From contig CABURR010000010.1 of assembly GCA_902493985.1 (NCBI GenBank), positions 1-45,002 of the forward strand: a stretch of 45,002 nt of DNA, read 5' to 3'. This DNA is from an uncultured Collinsella sp. Its GTDB lineage: Bacteria > Actinomycetota > Coriobacteriia > Coriobacteriales > Coriobacteriaceae. Position numbers and translations under genes: made by a program. Position 1 is the stretch's first letter; every line of letters begins with the position of its first letter. Of the stretch, positions 16,127 to 23,794 are shown piece after piece. Below the pieces are notes generated by a model. The model saw only the letters and a list, made by a program, of their open reading frames with translations, was not told the origin of the DNA and ran no database searches.

Positions 16127-17022
16127 TGAAGCTTTCGCATGAATCCAAGGTGCGCTTGGGCGTTGGCATCGGAGCGTTTGTGCTCATCATTGGGCTTGTC
16201 TTTGGCATTTCGCGGCTATTGGCTCATTCCGATATGGTGCGTACGACCGGTATTCTATCTGGCAATTTGTCTGATTTTGACGATATGTTTGACGACGATG
16301 ATCTCTTGGATAGCGGTAACTATTCCGCTCGGCCTCAGCAGCTTTCGAGCATGACTTTTGATGCCGATGAGTTTCGCTACCTCGATTTCGATATCAATGC
16401 GGCTTCGGTGGACGTCAAGGTTGTTGATGGCAACAAGGCTCGCGTTATCGAGCGGGGGCGCGTTGCCGAGGGTATGGATGCCTCCAAGGCCGCGACGCAA
16501 AACATCGCATCCGTCGAGGACTCGACGCTCAAGGTTTCCCAGTTTGGAAGTGACGACGGTAAGGCAATCGATCGCTCAGTTACGGTCGAGCTGCCGCGCC
16601 GTGTTGCCGAACATCTGAAGGGAGTCAACGCGCACGTGGGCTCGGGCGATCTGCAGATTGCCGGTGTCATCTGTGATGGTTTCGATCTTTTCCTGGGTGC
16701 GGGAGATGTAGAGTTTACGGGCAGCGTGACTGATGCGCTCAGCGCTGAGGTCGGTTCGGGCGATGTGACGTTCGAGCTTTACCAGGCCCCCGCGAAGTCG
16801 ATGGACGTGAGTGTGGGCTCGGGCGATGTGGAGATGACGGTTCCGAACTCGACGGGCTTTAAGGCGAGCCTCACCTTGGGCAGCGGCGACTTCGAGAGCG
16901 ATTTCTTTCCGCTTGGCTACGACGGCGAGACCATTTTGAATCTTGAATTCGATAACGGTGACAAGTCTGCCACGTATCGTTTTGAGGTCGGTTCGGGCGA
17001 CATGTCGTTTGATTCGGAGTAG
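16123..17022 (+). CDS. DUF4097-type membrane-anchored repeat protein
   Basis: A 299-aa protein with one N-terminal transmembrane segment at about 12-34, an acidic linker (49-63) and a long extracytoplasmic part. From residue 170 a repeat based on V-G-S-G-D-V appears at 173-176, 192-195, 211-214, 232-235, 253-256 and 290-293, spaced about 19-21 residues, with a degenerate DNGD at 277-280. This spacing predicts a right-handed beta-solenoid, as in DUF4097 adhesin-like proteins. The ATG overlaps the stop of the preceding XRE gene (ATGA), so they act together. No enzymatic residues are evident. A second ATG at 16126 is equally possible. Confidence 0.85.
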   Translation: MMKLSHESKVRLGVGIGAFVLIIGLVFGISRLLAHSDMVRTTGILSGNLSDFDDMFDDDDLLDSGNYSARPQQLSSMTFDADEFRYLDFDINAASVDVKVVDGNKARVIERGRVAEGMDASKAATQNIASVEDSTLKVSQFGSDDGKAIDRSVTVELPRRVAEHLKGVNAHVGSGDLQIAGVICDGFDLFLGAGDVEFTGSVTDALSAEVGSGDVTFELYQAPAKSMDVSVGSGDVEMTVPNSTGFKASLTLGSGDFESDFFPLGYDGETILNLEFDNGDKSATYRFEVGSGDMSFDSE

Positions 17023-17069
17023 TGAGGCAGACGAAAGCCTAGGCGAAGATATAGACGCGCTGTTTGATG

Positions 17070-17103
17070 AAGGCGCCGAAGCCGAGATCGGCTCCGGCGC
17101 CTT
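17070..17103 (+). terminator. Terminator between the DUF4097 and elp3 genes
   Basis: AAGGCGCCG at 17070-17078 pairs with 17095-17103, and AGCCGA with TCGGCT inside, giving a strong stem. TTTGCCTTT follows. It separates the XRE/DUF4097 operon from elp3, which starts only 18 bp later. Confidence 0.75.
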
Positions 17104-17121
17104 TGCCTTTACAATGGGGGC

Positions 17122-19029
17122 ATGGAACAGATTATTTTGAACATACTCGAGGCCCTGCGTCGCGGCGAAACCGTTGACGACAAGGCGCTCGTAAAACTGA
17201 TACATGCCGAGGCGCGCCGTGAGGGTGCCGACAAGCGCGATCTGGCCAAGCGCCGTCTGCTGCCGTTCTACCAGCGGGTTAAACGTGAGGATCCGGCTCG
17301 TTGGGCTGGATGGAATGTCGATGCCGAGCTAGAGCGTCAACTGCTGCAGGTGCTACGCATGAAGCCGCGCCGAACGGCTTCGGGCGTGGCGACCATTACC
17401 GTCATCACCAAGCCGTGGCCGTGCTCGGGCGATTGCCTGTTTTGCCCCAACGACCTGCGTATGCCCAAAAGCTATCTGCATGCCGAGCCCGCGTGCGCCC
17501 GTGCGGAGCAAAATTGCTTCGATCCATATCTGCAGGTGAGCGCCCGTTTGACGGCGCTTTCGCAGATGGGGCATGCGACCGATAAGATCGAGCTCATTGT
17601 GCTTGGCGGTACCTGGAGCGACTATCCGGAAGGCTATCAGACATGGTTTATGTCGGAGCTTTTCCGTGCGCTCAATGACGATGCCGTCGCCGGCGTGGCT
17701 GCCAACCCCATGTTGGCGCGTCCGGGCATCAGCCGTGCCGAGGCAGGGCGCCTGCTCGATGACGCGCCCGCCGATGCGCTGCCGCCGGTGGTAGCGGAGC
17801 GACGCGAACGATATCGCGCTGCCGGTATTGCGACCGATGAGGTTGAGCTTGCGAGCGGCGTTGCCGACGAGCAGGGGCGTGTGGATGCTGCCGTGGGCGG
17901 CTATAACCACGCGGTGCGTCGTCTGTACGGTTCCGGTACGCCGTGGGGCGAGGTTGCCGAGTGGCAAACGGCAACGATGGAGGAGCTCGAGCGTCAGCAG
18001 CGCATCAACGAGACGGCGAAGCATCGCGTGGTGGGGCTCGTTATCGAGACACGCCCCGATGCTGTAACACCGCAGGCCCTCGCGCTCATTCGCCGCCTGG
18101 GTTGCACCAAGATTCAGATGGGCATCCAGAGCCTCGACCAGCATTTGCTCGATATCAACGAGCGTCGCATTTCGGTGGCGCAGATTGAGCGGGCGTTTTC
18201 GCTTGCGCGTCTGTTTGGCTTTAAGATCCACGCGCATTTTATGCTCAACTTGCTAGGCGCCACGCCCGAGGGAGACAAGCGCGACTACGAACGCTTTATG
18301 ACCGAGGGGGCCTTTATGCCCGACGAGGTCAAGGTCTACCCGTGCGCGCTCATCGAGGGCTCGCGTCTGGTGGGCTGTTATGAGTGTGGCGAGTGGCGCC
18401 CCTATACCGAGGACGAGCTGCTCGATGTACTGGCCGACGACATCGTGGTGACGCCGGCGTTCTGCCGCATCAGTCGCATGATCCGCGACTTTAGCTCCGA
18501 CGACATCATGGTGGGCAACAAGAAGCCCAACCTGCGTCAGCTCGTCGAAAACCGCTTGGCTGCTCGGGGTGACGGTGCGACGGTGCGTGAGATTCGCTAT
18601 CGCGAGATCAGCACGGCGGGTGCCGACTTGGATGAGCTGACCCTTGACGAGGAGGTGGCGTACGAGACGCCGGTGACGAGCGAGCGCTTTTTGCAGTGGG
18701 TGACGCCGCAGGGCAAGATCGCGGGCTTTTTGCGACTGTCGCTTCCCGATCGCGCTTTTGTTGCTGCACATGCGGATGAGTTGCCGACGACGCCGGACGA
18801 GGCGATGATTCGCGAGGTACACGTGTATGGCATGGCGGCGCGCGTTGGTGATCAAGGCCAGGCGGCCCAGCACCATGGACTGGGTCGGTCGCTGGTGGAG
18901 CGTGCGTGCCATATTGCCCGGGATGCGGGCTATACGCACATCAACGTGATCAGCGCGATCGGTACGCGCGAGTATTATCGCCATTTGGGTTTCTACGACC
19001 ACGGACTCTATCTGCAAAAGGAGCTCTAA
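17122..19029 (+). CDS. elp3: Bacterial Elp3: tRNA uridine-34 radical SAM/acetyltransferase
   Basis: A 635-aa homologue of the Elongator catalytic subunit. A radical SAM domain at about 85-400 has CSGDCLFC (Cys101, Cys105, Cys108) followed by PKSYLHAEPACARAEQNCFD, the Elp3 signature. Later blocks are IELIVLGGTWSDYP, VVGLVIETRPDAV and MGIQSLDQ. The C-terminal GNAT domain (about 555-635) has MIREVHVYG, QHHGLGRSLVE and ISAIGTREYYRHLGF. Elp3 adds a carboxymethyl group to wobble uridine 34 from acetyl-CoA. Bacterial members are uncommon but known (Dehalococcoides). The start at 17122 is supported by the family N-terminus, though the G-run before it is very close. A spermidine-synthase-like gene follows with no gap. 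Confidence 0.93.
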   Translation: MEQIILNILEALRRGETVDDKALVKLIHAEARREGADKRDLAKRRLLPFYQRVKREDPARWAGWNVDAELERQLLQVLRMKPRRTASGVATITVITKPWPCSGDCLFCPNDLRMPKSYLHAEPACARAEQNCFDPYLQVSARLTALSQMGHATDKIELIVLGGTWSDYPEGYQTWFMSELFRALNDDAVAGVAANPMLARPGISRAEAGRLLDDAPADALPPVVAERRERYRAAGIATDEVELASGVADEQGRVDAAVGGYNHAVRRLYGSGTPWGEVAEWQTATMEELERQQRINETAKHRVVGLVIETRPDAVTPQALALIRRLGCTKIQMGIQSLDQHLLDINERRISVAQIERAFSLARLFGFKIHAHFMLNLLGATPEGDKRDYERFMTEGAFMPDEVKVYPCALIEGSRLVGCYECGEWRPYTEDELLDVLADDIVVTPAFCRISRMIRDFSSDDIMVGNKKPNLRQLVENRLAARGDGATVREIRYREISTAGADLDELTLDEEVAYETPVTSERFLQWVTPQGKIAGFLRLSLPDRAFVAAHADELPTTPDEAMIREVHVYGMAARVGDQGQAAQHHGLGRSLVERACHIARDAGYTHINVISAIGTREYYRHLGFYDHGLYLQKEL

Positions 19030-19908
19030 ATGAACAAGCCGAGTGTTTCTGCCGGCGTCGTTGCCGGCGTTGCCCTGGGAGCTGCGGCGCTCGGAGCGGC
19101 CGCCGTTGCTGTTCGTGCTGCCTGTTTGCAGGTTGCGCGAACCCGCAATGGGTTGGCGCGTGTGAAACGCGTGCACGATGACGGCGGCGATGAGATTCGC
19201 GTGCTGGTGCAAGGCGGCGTCTACCAAAGCGCAAGCTATGTTGGCGAGCGTTGGGCAGAGCCCGTCTTTGCGTACTATCGTGCGTTTGACGACGTGTTTG
19301 AGGCCGAGGATGCGATGCGCGACGCTTATGGTCACGGTATCGACCGCATGCTTATGCTGGGCGGCGGCGGGTTTGCCTATCCTAAAATCGCCCTGATGTC
19401 GCACGAGGGCTTGCGCATGGACGTCATCGAGTATGACGGAGAGATTACGCGCCTGGCGCGCCGCTGGTTCTACCTAGACGAGCTGGAGCGCGCGGCGGGC
19501 GATCGCCTGCGGGTGATAACCGCTGAGGCTCGCTCGTATCTGGGTGTGACGAGCGTGGGCCATCGTCGCTACGACGTGGTCGTGAGCGATTGCTTTGGCG
19601 GTGCCGAGCCCGTGCGCGAGCTGGCGACCGTTGAGGCGCTGCGCCTGGTGCGGGGCAGCCTGAACCCCGGGGGTATCTACGTGGCCAATATCGTGAGCGC
19701 AAACGAGGGGAGCGATGTGACGTTCCTGCGTGACTGCGCTGCCACGGCACTCGAGGTATTCGCCCACGCCTGGGTGGTCCCATGTGGCGATGCGGAGTTC
19801 GGCGGCGAGGAAAACTACCTGCTCATCGCCAGCGACGGCAACTACGCCTTTACCGAAGCCGTGCCCTTCGACACCGACTTCCTCGGCACCGTCCTTCACG
19901 ACAAATAA
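19030..19908 (+). CDS. Spermidine-synthase-like protein with N-terminal anchor
   Basis: A 292-aa protein. A hydrophobic Ala/Val-rich segment at about 8-32 is likely a membrane anchor. The rest is an aminopropyltransferase/SAM-methyltransferase-like Rossmann fold with MLMLGGGGFAYPK, DVIEYDGEITRLA and YDVVVSDCFGGAEP. Classical SpeE has D-S/T-x-D-P at the catalytic site; here only the first Asp is kept, and the substrate loop Tyr and His are not evident. So it is probably not a true spermidine synthase. It starts on the base after the elp3 stop, with AAAAGGAGCTC as ribosome site, indicating tight co-expression with elp3. Confidence 0.8.
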   Translation: MNKPSVSAGVVAGVALGAAALGAAAVAVRAACLQVARTRNGLARVKRVHDDGGDEIRVLVQGGVYQSASYVGERWAEPVFAYYRAFDDVFEAEDAMRDAYGHGIDRMLMLGGGGFAYPKIALMSHEGLRMDVIEYDGEITRLARRWFYLDELERAAGDRLRVITAEARSYLGVTSVGHRRYDVVVSDCFGGAEPVRELATVEALRLVRGSLNPGGIYVANIVSANEGSDVTFLRDCAATALEVFAHAWVVPCGDAEFGGEENYLLIASDGNYAFTEAVPFDTDFLGTVLHDK

Positions 19909-19934
19909 GTCTCCCCGTCCCAAAAAGACTGGTC

Positions 19935-22379
19935 TTAGGCGTGGTCGCGCCAGCCGAGAACGCGCTGCTTCATGCCTTCGATGTCGAGCACGCCTTCGGC
20001 AAAGCCTTTGCGCACGAGCTCTTCTGGAACGAATTCGTCGTACCGATCAAAGTAAGGCACCTCGCCGGGATAGACGAGGTCGATGGGGTCGAAGTCTTTC
20101 TCGGCTTCGGCGGCGAGCACTTCAAAGAACGTCTCCTCGTCGGCCTTCATCTTAAACTGCATAAAGTACGGGCGTGACGGGTCGAGTCCGCGAAGGCCCA
20201 ACTCAGCGGCGCATTTGATTTTAAGCATGCGCTCGAGTGCTAGGAAGGCGTAGCTGCCCAACCAGGGGAAGAGCACCCAGGTGTCGCCACCCAGGTTGAT
20301 GAGCGGCTTAGTTCCCGCGCCCGAAATCTCGGCGGTATGACGAGCCTGCGCCAAGCGAGCCCGTGCGTTGCCCATGAGATACGGATATGCCGCATGCTCG
20401 TTGAGCGCCTTGCGCATGCGCTCGAGTACGTGTGTATTGATGTCGCCGGGGCAGTCGCCAAAGTAGGCCGGCACACGGCCCTTGACCTGCGTGGCAAAGA
20501 CGGTATGACGCTTCCAGTCTACTTCCTCGACAATCCAGCAATGGCCTGCGATGGCGATGCGCTCACCGGGCGGTGGGGGATTGACGATCGTGCCCAACTC
20601 GGCCGACTCGCTGCGAACAGTGAACTCCTCGTTTTCCTGGAACACGGCGTAGAACTTAAAGTTGTTGATGATGCGCTCGCCCGCGAGACCCACGATGAGC
20701 CCGCCGCCTTCGGTGACCTGGATATGGTCGATCTTAATGAGGTGACACAGCAGCACGCGATAGTCATCGGCCGAGATACGATGGAAATAGCTGAGTGTGA
20801 GCACGCGCTGGGCAAGTTCGGCCGGCGTGAGCTCTCCGGTGCTGGCGAGGGTCGACATGGTCTGGTGATAGAGCAGACTGTAGGGGAGTCGATCGAGCTC
20901 AGGCGGCTCGACCCATTTTTCCTCGCGATAGAGTTGTACGAGCGCGATGCCCTGCAGGAGCTTCCAAGGAATGGTCTCGGGCATCATCGTGCGCGGCTCA
21001 GGCTCTTCCTCGCGCATGACAAACCACATCTCGGGCGGAAGGTCGCGGCGTCCCGTGCGGCCCATTCGCTGCAAAAAGGAACTGACGGTAAACGGCGCAT
21101 CGATCTGAAACGCACGCTCCAGACGGCCGATATCGATACCGAGCTCCAGCGTAGAGGTGGTGACGGTTGTCTGTGCCTGTTCCTCGTCGCGCATGAGCTC
21201 TTCTGCCGTCTCGCGCAGCGATGCCGAAAGATTGCCGTGGTGGATGAGAAAGCGGTCGGGCTCGTGCCGGCTCTCGCAGTAGCTACGCAGCATGGAGCAT
21301 ACGGCCTCTGCCTCCTCGCGCGAGTTGGCAAAGACCAGGCACTTGCGGCCGCGCGTATGCTCAAAGATATAGCCCATACCGGGGTCGGCGTTGTCGGGCG
21401 CCGTGTCGGTGGGGTTGAGAAGCGCCTGCTCGGTCGCTCGTGGGATGTCGACTTCGCCCTCGGGGGCCGAGGAAGTGCGACGGTCTTTGGGAGCGGCTTT
21501 GCCCCGTGCCCGCTCACGACGTTGACGGCGCTCCTCTTGTGTGAGCTGTCCGCTGTGACGCATGTCTTGGGCGCCGGCGGGCAGTGCCGCGGATGCCGCC
21601 GCCTCGATGCGCTCGCACGCAAGCACTTCGGCCTCTTGAGGACCCGTGCTCTCGAATCTCCGCTGCTGTGCCTGGGGGCCCGAGTTGTAGAAGTGCTCCA
21701 TGGAGATGCGCCACACGCGGCGCGGTTCTTCAAAGCGGGGGATAACGCAGTCGCGCCCCGTTCCCTGTGAGAGAAAAGCGCCCGTGCGCTCGGGGTCGCC
21801 GATGGTGGCAGAAAGGCCGACGCGGCGGGGCTGCACGCCTGCCATGCGCGAGAGGCGCTCGATAAGGCAGAGCGTCTGACCGCCGCGGTCGCCGCGCATG
21901 AGCGAATGGACCTCGTCGATAACCACGTAGCGCAGGTCGCAGAACATGCGCGGGATCGCCATGTGCTTATGGATCAGGAGCGCCTCGAGCGACTCGGGCG
22001 TAATCTGAAGGATGCCGCTCGGCTTTTTGATGAGTTTGGCCTTGTGTGACTGCGAGACATCGCCATGCCAGTGCCAGACGGGGATATCGGCCTCTTCGCA
22101 CAGGTCGTTGAGGCGGACGAACTGATCATTGATGAGTGCCTTGAGGGGGCCGATGTAGAGGGCGCCCACGCTTGCGGGCGGGTTCTCCCAAAACTCGGTC
22201 AGGATGGGAAAGAAGGCTGCCTCGGTTTTGCCGGAAGCCGTGGATGCCGTCAGGAGCACATTGTCCTGAGTGTTAAAGATGGCATCAGCTGCTGCAACCT
22301 GGATGGAGCGTAGACTCTCCCAATCGTGGGAGTAGATGAAGTCTTGGATAAACGGGGCGTAGCGGTCAAAGGCGTTCAC
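19935..22379 (-). CDS. Lhr-like DEAD/DEAH-box helicase of the TerB operon
   Basis: An 814-aa superfamily 2 helicase. Motifs: SIQVAAADAI (Q motif), TASTASGKTEA (44-54), GPLKAL, DEVH (155-158), LSAT (189-192), a second RecA domain with CLVFANSREEAE, TSTLELGIDIG and QRMGRTGRR. A basic, low-complexity linker separates the two RecA domains. The C-terminal third resembles the winged-helix and lid region of Lhr-type helicases, including BrxHI-like proteins. It is the last gene of the operon. GTG at 22379 was chosen because AAAGGAGG lies just upstream; a TTG at 22409 is in frame but precedes that site. A role as the motor of a DNA-directed system is inference. Confidence 0.88.
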   Translation of the reverse strand: MNAFDRYAPFIQDFIYSHDWESLRSIQVAAADAIFNTQDNVLLTASTASGKTEAAFFPILTEFWENPPASVGALYIGPLKALINDQFVRLNDLCEEADIPVWHWHGDVSQSHKAKLIKKPSGILQITPESLEALLIHKHMAIPRMFCDLRYVVIDEVHSLMRGDRGGQTLCLIERLSRMAGVQPRRVGLSATIGDPERTGAFLSQGTGRDCVIPRFEEPRRVWRISMEHFYNSGPQAQQRRFESTGPQEAEVLACERIEAAASAALPAGAQDMRHSGQLTQEERRQRRERARGKAAPKDRRTSSAPEGEVDIPRATEQALLNPTDTAPDNADPGMGYIFEHTRGRKCLVFANSREEAEAVCSMLRSYCESRHEPDRFLIHHGNLSASLRETAEELMRDEEQAQTTVTTSTLELGIDIGRLERAFQIDAPFTVSSFLQRMGRTGRRDLPPEMWFVMREEEPEPRTMMPETIPWKLLQGIALVQLYREEKWVEPPELDRLPYSLLYHQTMSTLASTGELTPAELAQRVLTLSYFHRISADDYRVLLCHLIKIDHIQVTEGGGLIVGLAGERIINNFKFYAVFQENEEFTVRSESAELGTIVNPPPPGERIAIAGHCWIVEEVDWKRHTVFATQVKGRVPAYFGDCPGDINTHVLERMRKALNEHAAYPYLMGNARARLAQARHTAEISGAGTKPLINLGGDTWVLFPWLGSYAFLALERMLKIKCAAELGLRGLDPSRPYFMQFKMKADEETFFEVLAAEAEKDFDPIDLVYPGEVPYFDRYDEFVPEELVRKGFAEGVLDIEGMKQRVLGWRDHA

Positions 22380-22460
22380 GGGGCCTCCTTTCAAAAATGA
22401 ATCTCTCAACGCGGTGGGCAGTGGCTTGCTGCATTACTGCCTCGACGTTTGCCCAGATAA

Positions 22461-22497
22461 AACCTGCCAAAATAAACCTGTCCCTATTTGGCAGGTT
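22461..22497. repeat. 11-bp REP-like palindrome overlapping the BrxD-like stop
   Basis: AACCTGCCAAA at 22461-22471 pairs perfectly with 22487-22497 around a 15-nt loop with TGTCCC. The right arm covers two bases of the stop codon of the BrxD-like gene (22496-22498). It sits in the 116-bp gap before the helicase gene of the same operon. It has no T-tract, so it could tune the relative levels of the two mRNA parts. Confidence 0.6.
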
Positions 22498-23794
22498 AGA
22501 TGGTGAATTCGGCGAAGTTACGGTCGCCGCCTGCGGTGCCGGTGTCGTCTGTTGCGGCTGCTGGCGCGTCGCCGCCGACGCTTTGCAGCAACTCGGCCAC
22601 GTTGGCGTCGGGGTTCTGGCATAGGATGTCGAGCAGCTCGATAAAGTCACGAATGACTTCACGCGGCGTCAGATGCGTGTCGGCTCCCACACGACCGAAC
22701 TCGATCTTGAGGAAGTCCACCAAGTCGTTCTCGGTAAGCGTGGGCGTCCAGCCAAAGTAGCCGGCGTGAATTTGCATGAGTTTTTCGATCAGCACCAGCA
22801 ACTCCTCATAGGTGAGTGGCTGCAGGCGGATGATGGGCGCGAGCATGTCCTTAAGGTCCTCGCGCGCAAAGCGGCCCTGAGCGAGTCGGCTGCGCAGGGC
22901 CTCGTAGGAGAACACGCCTCGGCGGCGGTCTTCGATGGAGGTTGGAGTGCCGCCCATGATCATGCCCAGGTACTGCGCCTTGCCCTGGAGCGTGTCGTTG
23001 TACATAGTCAGGATCTTCTCGTAGTTGTATTGGCGCGTGATCGCGTTGGGAATCTTGTACAGATTCACGAGTTCGTCGATGAGCACCAGCATGCCCTTGT
23101 ATCCGCTGCAGACCAAAAAGCGTGCAATGAGCTTAACGTAGTCGTACCAGTCGTCATCGCTGATGATGGTCGAGGAGCCCAGTTCGGCGCGAGCCTCGCT
23201 CTTGGTGCGGTATTCGCCGCGGATCCATTTGGTCACGCGGCTCATGGCCTCTTCGTCGCCCTCGGATACGGCCGTGCGATAGCGGCGGAGCATGCGGGTG
23301 AAGTCGAAGCCGTGGACCATCTCCTCGAGCGGGGCCAGTTGGGCATTGACGACCGACTCGTCGACGTCGGCACACGAGGCGACCCAGCGATCCAAAATAA
23401 GGTTGAGCGCACCGCCCTCGGGGCGCGTCTTGGTCGATATATTGCGGATGAGCTCGCGGTAGGTGGCAAGGCCCTGTCCCTGACCGCCCTGCAGGCGGCG
23501 CTCGGGCGACAGGTCGGCATCAGCGACGACGAATCCCTCGCCCATGGCGTGCGTGCGGATGGTCTGGAGCAAAAAGCTCTTGCCGGCGCCGTAACGACCG
23601 ACCAGAAAGCGGAAGCTCGCGCCACCGTCGGCGATGAGACTCAGATCGGTGAGCAGGGCGCGGATCTCGACCTCGCGCCCTACGGTGATGTAGGGAAGGC
23701 CGATGCGCGGGACCACGCCGCCCTTGAGCGAGTTGAGAATGACGGCGGCGACGCGCTTGGGCACGCGGGGTGCTGCGGATGCGATATCACTCAT
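22496..23794 (-). CDS. BrxD-like P-loop ATPase (DUF2791)
   Basis: A 432-aa P-loop NTPase of the BrxC/BrxD family. The N-terminus has the family pattern LNSLKGGVVPRIGLPYITVGRE (about 21-41; Gly26, Pro29, Gly32 and Gly39 are key). Walker A is GRYGAGKS at 66-73. FVVADADLSPERR and YRELIRNI follow, and Walker B is MLVLIDELVNL with Asp240 and Glu241. Arg301-Arg303 may be arginine-finger or sensor residues. BrxD is an ATPase of BREX type 2 phage defence; here it lies with TerB and a helicase but no PglX or PglZ. Its ATG overlaps the end of the TerB gene by 8 bp, so the two are coupled. Confidence 0.88.
   Translation of the reverse strand: MSDIASAAPRVPKRVAAVILNSLKGGVVPRIGLPYITVGREVEIRALLTDLSLIADGGASFRFLVGRYGAGKSFLLQTIRTHAMGEGFVVADADLSPERRLQGGQGQGLATYRELIRNISTKTRPEGGALNLILDRWVASCADVDESVVNAQLAPLEEMVHGFDFTRMLRRYRTAVSEGDEEAMSRVTKWIRGEYRTKSEARAELGSSTIISDDDWYDYVKLIARFLVCSGYKGMLVLIDELVNLYKIPNAITRQYNYEKILTMYNDTLQGKAQYLGMIMGGTPTSIEDRRRGVFSYEALRSRLAQGRFAREDLKDMLAPIIRLQPLTYEELLVLIEKLMQIHAGYFGWTPTLTENDLVDFLKIEFGRVGADTHLTPREVIRDFIELLDILCQNPDANVAELLQSVGGDAPAAATDDTGTAGGDRNFAEFTI

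Noticed and set aside
19030..19908. True spermidine synthase (speE)
   Set aside because: The second catalytic Asp and the substrate-loop residues are missing, and the protein has a membrane anchor, so the symbol was not assigned.
20337..21770. 477-codon plus-strand open frame opposite the Lhr-like helicase
   Set aside because: Antisense shadow of a gene with complete helicase motifs; no domain recognised and no ribosome site needed.
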